A stretch of DNA of 7,837 nt, taken from Halanaerobiales bacterium. Its GTDB lineage: Bacteria; Bacillota; Halanaerobiia; Halanaerobiales; M55B127. The stretch lies in NCBI GenBank assembly GCA_021736965.1, contig JAIPEV010000076.1, forward strand, positions 1 to 7,837, given 5' to 3'. The translations under genes and the position numbers were made by a program. The notes beneath the pieces were generated by a model. It was given only the letters and a program-made list of their open reading frames with translations, was not told the DNA's origin and ran no database searches. Positions 1 through 6,880 of this stretch are shown piece after piece; the stretch's first letter is position 1, and every line of letters begins with the position of its first letter.

Positions 1-1293
1 TTAAATACTTATAAAACTGTTGAAAAGTTAAAAAATGAGTTTGGAGAAGATATAGAAGTAATATCAATAGGTACTGCAGGTGAAAGAGGTTATAAAAACT
101 CATCTATACAGGTTACAGAAGCAATTACAGGTTATCCTGCTAGAGCTTTAGCTAGAGGCGGAATGGGTTCTGTTTTAGGTTCAAAAAATATTAAAGCAAT
201 TGTAATATCTAAACCAGAAGTAGTATATGAACGTAAGTTTGCTGATCAAAAAAAATATAAAAAGGCAAACAAACGATTGATAGTATGCATGAAAAATAGT
301 GAAGAGACAGAGACGTTAAATAGTGTAGGCACTATATTTAATATTGATTTAAATAATCCAGTAGCTGGTCTTCCTGTACGTAATTTCAGAGCTGAGTACT
401 ATCAAGAGGTAGAAAATATAAATTCAGATGCATTAGTAAATAAACTTAATCAAAATGGAGGTAAACATGGGATTCCTTGTCAGAGGGGTTGTGTAATTGG
501 ATGTTCTAATATATATAATGATGAAAAAGGAAATTATTTAACTTCAGGCTTTGAATATGAAACTGTTGCTATGAATGGATGTAACTGTGACATTTCTGAT
601 CTTGATTATTTAGCAAAAGTAAGTAGAATGTGTGATGATGTTGGCCTTGATACTATTGAAACCGGCGCAACTATAGCTGTTTGTATGGAAGCAGGCAAGA
701 TTAAATGGGGAGATAAAAAAGAAGCTTTTCATCTAATTAAAGAGATGAAAGAAGGCACAGAGTTTGGTCAATTATTAGGTCAGGGTACAAAAACAGTAGG
801 TAAAGAGCTAAATGTTGAAAGAATTCCTACAGTAAAAGGTCAAGCCATATCAAGTTTTGAACCTAGAAATATGAAAGGCATGGGGGTTACCTTTGCTACA
901 ACACCAATGGGTGCAGATCATACAGCAGGAATAACTGCAGCCCTTGGAGCAGATGGTACTGAAAAAGGACCTCAAGTTTTCTTATCTTCACAGATACAGG
1001 CAATGTCAGCTGCAGCAGATAACTTAATGTGTCTTTTTGGTTGGTTTGCTCTAGCAGGATCAAATGTAATGGCTGATGTATTAGAAGGTATTTATGGTGG
1101 GGATTGGGATATGGATAAAGTGATTAGTATAGGAATAAAGACAATAAAGATGGAAAAAGAATTTAATAATAAAGCTGGCTTTACCGATCAAGATGATCAC
1201 CTTCCAGACTTCTTTTATACAGAAAAATCACCATATACAGGAGAGGTATTTGATATAACTCAAAAAGAACTTTCAAAAATATATCAATACTAA
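1..1293 (+). CDS. Aldehyde:ferredoxin oxidoreductase family protein, partial (N-terminus missing)
   Basis: C-terminal 430 residues of an AOR-family tungsten/molybdenum bis-pterin enzyme; the reading frame is open from base 1, so the first ATG inside the window (163) is internal. Fragment residues 51-67 hold the family segment ARGGMGSVLGSKNIKAI. Cysteines at 160, 164 and 168 form CX3CX3C, the likely 4Fe-4S ligands, with a fourth at Cys344 (DNLMC). A pterin-type motif DDVGLD lies at 212-217, FEYET at 184-188, and GADHTAG at 304-310. Family members are cytoplasmic, about 600-620 residues long, and interconvert aldehydes and carboxylic acids with ferredoxin, so roughly 150-190 N-terminal residues are missing. 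The second pterin/cluster motif, usually DXXGLC, is one residue short here. The CoA-transferase gene follows after 103 bases, which suggests that the acid product is activated to a CoA ester. The AOR family also contains non-aldehyde enzymes such as BamB-type benzoyl-CoA reductase subunits, so the substrate is open. The family call is firm. Confidence 0.9.
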   Translation, partial: LNTYKTVEKLKNEFGEDIEVISIGTAGERGYKNSSIQVTEAITGYPARALARGGMGSVLGSKNIKAIVISKPEVVYERKFADQKKYKKANKRLIVCMKNSEETETLNSVGTIFNIDLNNPVAGLPVRNFRAEYYQEVENINSDALVNKLNQNGGKHGIPCQRGCVIGCSNIYNDEKGNYLTSGFEYETVAMNGCNCDISDLDYLAKVSRMCDDVGLDTIETGATIAVCMEAGKIKWGDKKEAFHLIKEMKEGTEFGQLLGQGTKTVGKELNVERIPTVKGQAISSFEPRNMKGMGVTFATTPMGADHTAGITAALGADGTEKGPQVFLSSQIQAMSAAADNLMCLFGWFALAGSNVMADVLEGIYGGDWDMDKVISIGIKTIKMEKEFNNKAGFTDQDDHLPDFFYTEKSPYTGEVFDITQKELSKIYQY

Positions 1294-1301
1294 CTGATAT
1301 A

Positions 1302-1329
1302 AACATGAAAATGTTATTAATAGTTAATA
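1302..1329 (+). repeat. Two adjacent AT-rich inverted repeats between AOR and CoA-transferase genes
   Basis: Just after the AOR stop, AACAT-GAAA-ATGTT (1302-1315) can fold into a 5-bp stem with a GNRA-type tetraloop. It abuts TATTAA-TAG-TTAATA (1315-1329), a perfect inverted repeat with 6-base arms. No T-run follows the first stem, so it does not read as an intrinsic terminator. The pair could be a weak RNA structure, a protein-binding site or chance in AT-rich DNA. Confidence 0.25.
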
Positions 1330-1375
1330 TATTTAATAAAGTTAAGATTAAATAAATTCATTATAGTCTATCTGT

Positions 1376-1384
1376 AGGGAGGTG
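1376..1384 (+). promoter_or_regulatory. Ribosome binding site of the CoA-transferase gene, widely spaced
   Basis: AGGGAGGTG is a strong Shine-Dalgarno match, but its GGAGG core ends 14 bases before ATG 1397, longer than is usual. An in-frame ATC lies at 1391, only 8 bases from the core. ATG 1397 is still preferred because the protein then begins MKVVNAKEAAYLIEDGDTV, which fits the N-terminus expected for the family. Confidence 0.7.
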
Positions 1385-1396
1385 TAAACAATCAAA

Positions 1397-2956
1397 ATGA
1401 AAGTTGTTAATGCAAAAGAAGCTGCCTATTTAATTGAAGATGGGGATACAGTCGGGATTTCTTCAATGGGATTGGCTGGGTGGCCAGAAGAAATTGCTCA
1501 AGAAATAGAAAAAAGATTTATTGAAACAGGTAAACCAAGGGATTTAACAATAAAACAAGGATCTGCCTGTGGAGATTGGAAAGAAAGAGGTATAACCAGA
1601 TTTGGTCATCAAGGATTAGTAAAAAAATGGGATGCAGCTCATATAGGTTCTGCTTCTCAAATGTTAAAACTAGTAAAAGAAAATAAGATAGAGACCCATT
1701 GTTTACCACAGGGTGTAATAGTTAATTTATGGAGGGAGATTGCAGCTGGTCGTCCAGGCTTGATAACAAAAGTAGGTCTTCATACCTTTGTTGATCCTCG
1801 TGTAGAGGGAGGTAAAATGAATGAAGTTACTACTGAAGAAGTTGTAGAAATTATAGTAATTGATGGTGAAGAATATCTTAGATATAAGCCGTTCACTGTT
1901 GATATTGCCCTAATTAGAGGAACTACAGCTGATGAAAAAGGAAATCTAACGATGAGAAAAGAAGGCTTTATAAATGAGTCTTTAGCTTTGGCTGAAGCAA
2001 CTAAAAATACTGGTGGGATTGTAATTGCTCAAGTAGAATACCTTGCAAAAGCAGGCACCCTACATCCTAAGGATGTAAAAGTACCTGGTTCATTGATAGA
2101 CTATGTTGTAAAGGCTACTAAAAAAGAAGCCTCATGGCAGACAGAGGGACTTTATTATGAACCATCTTTTGCAGGAGAGATAAAAATACCTTTAGACTCA
2201 ATACCTAAAATTCCTCTTGATGAAAAAAAGGTTATTGCAAGAAGAGCTACCATGGAATTAAAAGAAGATATGATGGTCAATCTTGGTTATGGTATGTTTT
2301 CATCAAGTGTTGCTTCGGTTGCTGCTGAAGAGAACTGTTCTGATAAGATCATGTTAAGTGCAGAGTCCGGACAGTTTGGAGGAGTACCGGCCTCTCCACC
2401 TAACTTTGGCCATTCATATAATCCGGAAGCAATGATTGATCATGGTGCAATGTTTGATTACTATGATGGTGGAGGAATTGATATAACATTTTTAGGATTT
2501 GCTCAAGCAGATCAAACTGGAAATGTTAATGTAAGTAAGTTTGGAGGAAAATTAACAGGCCCGGGTGGCTTTATAAATATAACTCAAAATGCACAAAGAG
2601 TTATATTTTGTGGAACATTTATGGTTGGAGCAGAGCTGGAAATAAAAGATGGTAAGGTAATAATTAAAAAAGAGGGCAAGATAAGGAAGTTCAAAAAAGA
2701 GGTGGAACAGATTACCTTTAGTGGAAAGTTTTCTTCTTCAATAAAACAAAAGGTATTTTACATTACCGAAAGAGGAGTCTTTGTACTACAGGATGAAGAA
2801 CTTGTTTTAATTGAAATTGCCCCTGGTATTGACCTTAAAGAGGATATATTAAGGCATATGGACTTTGAACCAAAAATTTCAAAAAATTTAAAGACAATAA
2901 ATCAAACACTATTTAATTCTAAATGGGGTAATCTATCAAAATACTTATCAAAATAA
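1397..2956 (+). CDS. Acyl-CoA transferase, family I (propionate CoA-transferase/YdiF type)
   Basis: Predicted to move CoA between a donor such as acetyl-CoA and a short-chain acid, activating the acid without ATP, in the cytoplasm. The 519-residue length matches propionate CoA-transferase (Pct) and E. coli YdiF, where the alpha and beta CoA-transferase halves are fused in one chain. The N-terminal half starts with GDTVGISSMGLAGWPEEIA and includes TADEKGNLTMRKEG. The C-terminal half has the catalytic segment SAESGQFGGVPA; its Glu323 is the expected glutamate that forms the glutamyl-CoA thioester (Glu324 in Clostridium propionicum Pct, as I recall). A glycine-rich stretch LTGPGGFINI follows. 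It lies 14 bases upstream of the dehydrogenase-hydratase fusion gene, so co-transcription is very likely, and it would feed CoA esters to it. Acid specificity (acetate, propionate, butyrate, crotonate, lactate) cannot be read from the sequence. Start chosen by N-terminal family fit. Confidence 0.92.
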   Translation: MKVVNAKEAAYLIEDGDTVGISSMGLAGWPEEIAQEIEKRFIETGKPRDLTIKQGSACGDWKERGITRFGHQGLVKKWDAAHIGSASQMLKLVKENKIETHCLPQGVIVNLWREIAAGRPGLITKVGLHTFVDPRVEGGKMNEVTTEEVVEIIVIDGEEYLRYKPFTVDIALIRGTTADEKGNLTMRKEGFINESLALAEATKNTGGIVIAQVEYLAKAGTLHPKDVKVPGSLIDYVVKATKKEASWQTEGLYYEPSFAGEIKIPLDSIPKIPLDEKKVIARRATMELKEDMMVNLGYGMFSSSVASVAAEENCSDKIMLSAESGQFGGVPASPPNFGHSYNPEAMIDHGAMFDYYDGGGIDITFLGFAQADQTGNVNVSKFGGKLTGPGGFINITQNAQRVIFCGTFMVGAELEIKDGKVIIKKEGKIRKFKKEVEQITFSGKFSSSIKQKVFYITERGVFVLQDEELVLIEIAPGIDLKEDILRHMDFEPKISKNLKTINQTLFNSKWGNLSKYLSK

Positions 2957-2963
2957 AGGGGGA
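2957..2963 (+). promoter_or_regulatory. Ribosome binding site of the dehydrogenase-hydratase gene
   Basis: AGGGGGA follows the CoA-transferase stop codon directly and ends 7 bases before ATG 2971. It supports that start and translation from a shared message. Confidence 0.7.
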
Positions 2964-2970
2964 AACTTAA

Positions 2971-5013
2971 ATGAAAAAGAGATATAAGGTTGGTATTATA
3001 GGAGCAGGAACAATGGGAGCAGGAATTGGTCAAAAGATGGCTCAAGAAGGGATAGAAGTTACACTATTAGATATAAATGAAGAAAATCTTAAAAAAGGAT
3101 TAGATGGAATAAAGAAGATGTTAGATGACGCAGTTAAACATAATGTGTTTTCTCAAAAGAAGGCTGATACAGCTTTAAAATTAATTAATAAAACCACATC
3201 TTATGATGAGCTAGTTGATATGGATTTAGTTATTGAAGCAGTATATGAAGATATGGATCTTAAGAGAAAAATTTTAAAAAAGTTAGATAATATTTGTAAG
3301 CCCAAAACAATATTAGCTTCAAATACTTCAAGCCTATCGATAACAGAACTTGCAGAGAGTGTCAAAAGGAAAGATAAGTTTTTAGGAATGCATTATTTTT
3401 TTCATCCAGCCAAAAATAGGTTATTAGAGATTGTTTCACATAAAGGAACAAGCCAAGAAACGGTTGAAAAAGCTCAATTTATAGGAAAATTACATGGGAA
3501 AACGATGATTACCATAAAAGATGCTCCGGGATTTGTTGTAAATAGATTTTTCATGCCTTATTATATACAGTCTATTAGAGCTTTAGAAGAAGGTGTAGCA
3601 AATATACCTACAATTGAAAAGGCAGCTAAGGATGCCTTTGGATTAGGTATGGGTCCTTTTGAACTAATTAATGTATCAGGACTTCAGGTCTCAGCTGATG
3701 CTCCTTTAGCTTTAATAGATAGTTGTGGAGACTTTTATACTCCACCTAAAATTCTGGTAGAACAGGCTAAAAAGGGTAAACCATGGGATCTTAAAGGAAA
3801 AGTTAAAGAGGAAAAGATCAAAGAGGTACAAGAGTTATTATATGGTGCTGTATTTGGCACTGTATGTAAAATACTTGATGAGAATATAGCCACAGTTGAA
3901 CAGATTGATAGAGGAGCAAAAGTTGGTTTACGTTGGAAAGAAGGTCCCTTTGAACTAATAAATAAGTTGGGTATCGATAAAGCTTATAATTATGTAAAAA
4001 AAGTTAAAGAACGTTATCCTGATTTAGAATTTAAAATGCCAAAATCACTAAAGAAACATTATAAAACAAAAGAAAAGTTTAAATTTAATTTTGTTGATAC
4101 TGAGTTTGATGATGGGATAGCATATATTACTATTAATCGACCTGAAGCAATGAATGCATTAAATGACAAGATATTTGATCAGTTAACGAAAGAATTTGAT
4201 CAAGCAGAAAAAAACAGTGAGATTGATACAGTTGTGCTTATGAGTACTGGTAAAGAGTTTGTAGCAGGGGCTGATATTAAGTACTTCATCAAAAATATTG
4301 AGAATGGTGATATTGATAAAACTGTAGAATTTACAAAAAGAAGCCTTGACTTATTAAGAAGATTTGAAACTTCTTCAAAACTAACAATAGCTGTAGTTGA
4401 TGGTCTATCCTTAGGAGGGGGGAGCGAACTTGCTTTAGCCTGCCAGGCTATTATAGCAACACCGAAAGCTAGTTTTGGTTTCCCAGAGACAGGTATTGGC
4501 ATTTTCCCTGGTAATGGTGGAATGATTAGACTTGAACGACATTTAGGCCCAGAGTTAGCAAAGTACTTTGTCTTAACTGGTAAAACAATAAGAGCTAAAG
4601 AAGCAAAAGAACTTGGTATTATAGATAAATTAGTTGATTTTACTGAGATAAATCAAGCTATAAAAGAGTTAAAAGGTAAAGATAAAGTTGATAAATATGA
4701 AAAAAGAGAACTGCCTAAAAGGTATCAAAAAATCAAAGAGGTATTTAGTACAAGAAATATTGAAAAGTTAATTAAGGGAAATATACCAGATGATTTAGAT
4801 CAAGAATTTGCAGGTAAGATGATTAAGATTCTTTCATCAAAAGCACCAATTGCTCTAAAAAAAGCAAATAAGATTATTGATCAACAAAAAGATGTATCGA
4901 TCGATCAAGCAATGAAGATTGAATTAGATCACAATGCTAAAATAATGCAGACTGAAGATGCTTTATTAGGGTTAAAGAATGTTGGAAGAGAAGTTGAATT
5001 TAAAGGCAAATAA
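2971..5013 (+). CDS. Bifunctional 3-hydroxyacyl-CoA dehydrogenase / enoyl-CoA hydratase (HAD-ECH fusion)
   Basis: A 680-residue cytoplasmic fusion carrying two consecutive beta-oxidation steps. The N-terminal NAD domain has GAGTMG at 11-16 and Asp34 at the end of the second strand, typical of NAD+ use. SNTSS lies at 117-121. The catalytic pair His141 and Glu153 sits in MHYFFHPAKNRLLEIV, and Asn191 is in APGFVVNRF; the His-Glu and His-Asn distances (12 and 50) match human HAD. Two dehydrogenase C-terminal repeats follow, each with GPFELIN (228-234 and 325-331). The crotonase domain runs from about 372 and has NRPEAMNALN (389-398), GADIK (433-437), Glu486 in GGGSELALAC and Glu506 in FPETGIG, i.e. 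both hydratase glutamates with the crotonase 20-residue spacing. Domain order is opposite to FadB and resembles archaeal fusions, including those of the 3-hydroxypropionate/4-hydroxybutyrate cycle. Both activities look intact. The thiolase gene starts 24 bases downstream. Chain-length specificity is unknown. Confidence 0.94.
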   Translation: MKKRYKVGIIGAGTMGAGIGQKMAQEGIEVTLLDINEENLKKGLDGIKKMLDDAVKHNVFSQKKADTALKLINKTTSYDELVDMDLVIEAVYEDMDLKRKILKKLDNICKPKTILASNTSSLSITELAESVKRKDKFLGMHYFFHPAKNRLLEIVSHKGTSQETVEKAQFIGKLHGKTMITIKDAPGFVVNRFFMPYYIQSIRALEEGVANIPTIEKAAKDAFGLGMGPFELINVSGLQVSADAPLALIDSCGDFYTPPKILVEQAKKGKPWDLKGKVKEEKIKEVQELLYGAVFGTVCKILDENIATVEQIDRGAKVGLRWKEGPFELINKLGIDKAYNYVKKVKERYPDLEFKMPKSLKKHYKTKEKFKFNFVDTEFDDGIAYITINRPEAMNALNDKIFDQLTKEFDQAEKNSEIDTVVLMSTGKEFVAGADIKYFIKNIENGDIDKTVEFTKRSLDLLRRFETSSKLTIAVVDGLSLGGGSELALACQAIIATPKASFGFPETGIGIFPGNGGMIRLERHLGPELAKYFVLTGKTIRAKEAKELGIIDKLVDFTEINQAIKELKGKDKVDKYEKRELPKRYQKIKEVFSTRNIEKLIKGNIPDDLDQEFAGKMIKILSSKAPIALKKANKIIDQQKDVSIDQAMKIELDHNAKIMQTEDALLGLKNVGREVEFKGK

Positions 5014-5025
5014 ATTACTATAGTT

Positions 5026-5031
5026 AGGAGG
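5026..5031 (+). promoter_or_regulatory. Ribosome binding site of the thiolase gene
   Basis: A perfect AGGAGG lies 6 bases before ATG 5038, the best-placed ribosome site in the window. It fixes the start and suggests strong translation. Confidence 0.8.
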
Positions 5032-5037
5032 AAGTTT

Positions 5038-6222
5038 ATGTTAGAAAATGCATATATACCTTATAAAGGTTATTACAGCACACCTTTTTGTAAATGGATG
5101 AAAGACTTTCAGGCTATTAATTCAATTAAGTTGGGTGGACAGACCAGTAAAAATTGGTTTGAAGAAAAAGAGATTGATAAAAGTCTGTTAAACTACATGT
5201 ACTTAGGACTTACAATAGGTCAAGAGAGGGCTTTTTTTGGAGCTACTCTAGCTGCAAATGAGATGGATTTAAGGATACCAGGCCAGACTATAATGCATGC
5301 CTGTGCAACCTCTACTACCACAATATATAATGCTAGTTTAGCAGTGGATAATGGCGATTTAGATGTTACATATTGCCTTTTAGTTGATCGATGTTCTAAT
5401 AGTCCACATACTGTTTGGCCTAATCCTAATGGTCCTGGTGGGAAGGTTGAATCTGAAGATTGGTTTATGGATAATCTTACTGATCCAGCTACAGGAGAAG
5501 GGACTCTTGCTACAGCTGAAAGAGTTGCGCGAGAAAACAACTTTAGTAAAAAAGAAGCTGATGAACTGAGTGTTATTCGTTATCAACAGTATACTGATGC
5601 TTTGAAAAATGATAGAGAATTCCAAAAAAGATTCATGTTTCCTGTAAAGATAAAAAAACGGAAAAATACAAATACTATAGATAAGGATATAGGAATTAGA
5701 GAGACAACTAAAGAAGGTTTGTCTAAATTAGATCCAATAGTTAAAGGGGGTGTCCACACTTTTGGTGGTCAAACTCATCCAGCCGATGGAAATGCAGGAG
5801 TAATTGTTGCAAACAAAGAAAAAGCTGCAATGTTAAGTAAAGATAAGACTATCCCGATAAAGATAATTGCTTATGGGTGTACAAGAACTGAAAAAAAAGG
5901 ATATATGCCAGTAGCTGCTTCTGATGCAGCAAAGATAGCACTTGATAAAGCAGATCTAACTGTAGATCAGATCAGAACTATTAAAGCACATAATCCATTT
6001 GTTGTAAATGATCTTTACTTAGCAAAGGATTTAGGTGTAGATAAAGAACAGTTCAATAATTATGGAAGTTCACTTATTTATGGACATCCACAGGGGCCAA
6101 CATTGGCAAGACTATTGATTGAAGGAATTGAAGAAACTGTAATTTTAGGTGGAGGTTATATATTAATTACAGGTTGTGTTGGTGGAGATACCGGAGCAGC
6201 TTTGGTTCTTAAAGTAGGTTAA
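5038..6222 (+). CDS. Thiolase family protein (acetyl-CoA acetyltransferase-like), divergent
   Basis: Probably catalyses CoA-dependent cleavage of a 3-ketoacyl-CoA made by the preceding fusion enzyme, or the reverse condensation; cytoplasmic. The 394-residue length is normal for thiolases. The three catalytic residues fall where expected: Cys89 in HACATSTT (nucleophile), His350 in YGHPQGP, and Cys380 in GCVGGDTG (acid/base), close to the Zoogloea thiolase positions 89, 348 and 378. GGQTHPADGNAG (residues 243-254) fits the conserved segment before the second half-domain. The NEAF motif is replaced by HNPF, keeping Asn319, the expected oxyanion-hole water ligand. The N-terminus (YIPYKGYYSTPFCKW) and the residues after the nucleophile (ATSTT rather than GSG) also differ from classical biosynthetic thiolases, so this looks like a separate subfamily that may take unusual beta-ketoacyl-CoAs. 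It probably belongs to the operon with the genes on either side. It could also be an SCP-x/thiolase-like enzyme with another role, but the complete Cys-His-Cys set argues for activity. Confidence 0.9.
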   Translation: MLENAYIPYKGYYSTPFCKWMKDFQAINSIKLGGQTSKNWFEEKEIDKSLLNYMYLGLTIGQERAFFGATLAANEMDLRIPGQTIMHACATSTTTIYNASLAVDNGDLDVTYCLLVDRCSNSPHTVWPNPNGPGGKVESEDWFMDNLTDPATGEGTLATAERVARENNFSKKEADELSVIRYQQYTDALKNDREFQKRFMFPVKIKKRKNTNTIDKDIGIRETTKEGLSKLDPIVKGGVHTFGGQTHPADGNAGVIVANKEKAAMLSKDKTIPIKIIAYGCTRTEKKGYMPVAASDAAKIALDKADLTVDQIRTIKAHNPFVVNDLYLAKDLGVDKEQFNNYGSSLIYGHPQGPTLARLLIEGIEETVILGGGYILITGCVGGDTGAALVLKVG

Positions 6223-6270
6223 ATATCTAAGTTCGGAATGATAGTATTATCAACTATTTTCTACAACAAA

Positions 6271-6275
6271 GAGGT
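6271..6275 (+). promoter_or_regulatory. Ribosome binding site of the C_GCAxxG_C_C gene
   Basis: GAGGT ends 8 bases before ATG 6284, which supports the start. The 61-base gap upstream has no convincing terminator, only a short AT-rich dyad TGATA-GTAT-TATCA at 6239-6252. Confidence 0.6.
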
Positions 6276-6283
6276 AGATTATC

Positions 6284-6793
6284 ATGAACGAAAAAGAAAT
6301 ACAAAAAGTGATTGAACTGATTAAAAAAAAGGCCTATGCCGCTCAAATTAGAGATGATTTGTGTGCTAGAAGTATGATTTATGGTCTTAGCTGTTACTTT
6401 GATTTTATACCAAATGAGATAGTAAATGCCTCATATAATTTAGCTGGTGGTGTAGGAGCTAGCAGTGGAAGTTGTGGAGTATATGTTGCAGGACAGTTGG
6501 CTATTGGTCTAAAATATAGTCCAGCTATAGATCAAGAAGTTACAGAAGAAAGCAAGAGAAGCAAAAAAAGAGCAGAAAGAAAAATGATTGAATTTAGGGA
6601 GATATTTTTAGATGAGTTTGGTACAACCTTATGTCCTGAGATTCATAAGAAAATATTTGATAAAAGTTTTGACTTCAAAGTTAAAAAAGAAGCTAAAGAG
6701 TTTTTTAAAGTACCTGATCACAAAAAAAGATGTGCCAAGGTAGTAAAAAAAGGTGCGGAATTAACTGCAAGATTTATATTTATGTCAGAATGA
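6284..6793 (+). CDS. C_GCAxxG_C_C family putative redox-active protein
   Basis: A 169-residue protein matching the layout of the C_GCAxxG_C_C family, which is known only as putatively redox-active and widespread in anaerobes. The four family cysteines can be placed: Cys27 (LCARS), Cys64 in SGSCGVYVAG with the downstream AIGLKYS, Cys117 in EFGTTLCPEI, and Cys150 in KKRCAKVV before the C-terminal helix. Cys37 is an extra cysteine. LAGGVGASSGSCG is the glycine-rich core. No signal peptide or membrane segment is apparent, so it is probably cytoplasmic. The middle (residues 88-100) is very rich in Lys, Arg and Glu. It sits 61 bases after the thiolase gene in the same direction, which suggests co-expression and perhaps a thiol or electron-transfer task linked to the CoA or AOR enzymes; that link is inference. 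The biochemical function of the family is not established, to my knowledge. Some relatives carry selenocysteine; here all four positions are ordinary Cys codons. Confidence 0.82.
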   Translation: MNEKEIQKVIELIKKKAYAAQIRDDLCARSMIYGLSCYFDFIPNEIVNASYNLAGGVGASSGSCGVYVAGQLAIGLKYSPAIDQEVTEESKRSKKRAERKMIEFREIFLDEFGTTLCPEIHKKIFDKSFDFKVKKEAKEFFKVPDHKKRCAKVVKKGAELTARFIFMSE

Positions 6794-6828
6794 TAAAGAT
6801 AAAAGGTTTAAAAATATTAACTAAGAGT

Positions 6829-6856
6829 AAGACTATCAAATGTGAGTCTTTATAGC
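6829..6856 (+). terminator. Weak candidate terminator after the operon
   Basis: AAGACT (6829-6834) pairs with AGTCTT (6845-6850) across a 10-base loop, followed by a short TATAG rather than a clear T-run. It lies 36 bases after the redox-protein stop, the right place to end the operon. The short stem and poor U-tract make it weak, and read-through into the regulator gene is possible. Confidence 0.3.
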
Positions 6857-6880
6857 TTGCAATAGAATATCTTTTCAGTT

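Noticed and set aside
163..165. ATG 163 as the start of the AOR gene
   Set aside because: The same frame is open to base 1 and encodes conserved AOR sequence (AGERGYKNSSIQVTEA, then ARALARGGMG) before this ATG, so the gene is simply cut by the window edge.
1362..1367. TATAGT as a -10 box for a promoter of the CoA-transferase gene
   Set aside because: No acceptable -35 lies 16-18 bases upstream, and such hexamers are common in this AT-rich gap.
1518..1709. Minus-strand open frame inside the CoA-transferase gene
   Set aside because: Antisense to conserved transferase sequence; the Leu-rich product looks like a by-product of AT-rich codons.
4200..4502. Open frame on the minus strand inside the hydratase half of the fusion gene
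   Set aside because: It is antisense to well-conserved crotonase motifs, has no ribosome site and shows no recognisable protein features.
5220..5625. Several overlapping open frames on both strands inside the thiolase gene
   Set aside because: The + frame 1 thiolase carries all catalytic residues; the others are low-complexity shadows without start signals.
6326..6334. A-run in the redox-protein gene as a programmed frameshift site
   Set aside because: The gene reads through in one frame with all family cysteines, and A-runs from Lys codons are frequent throughout the window.
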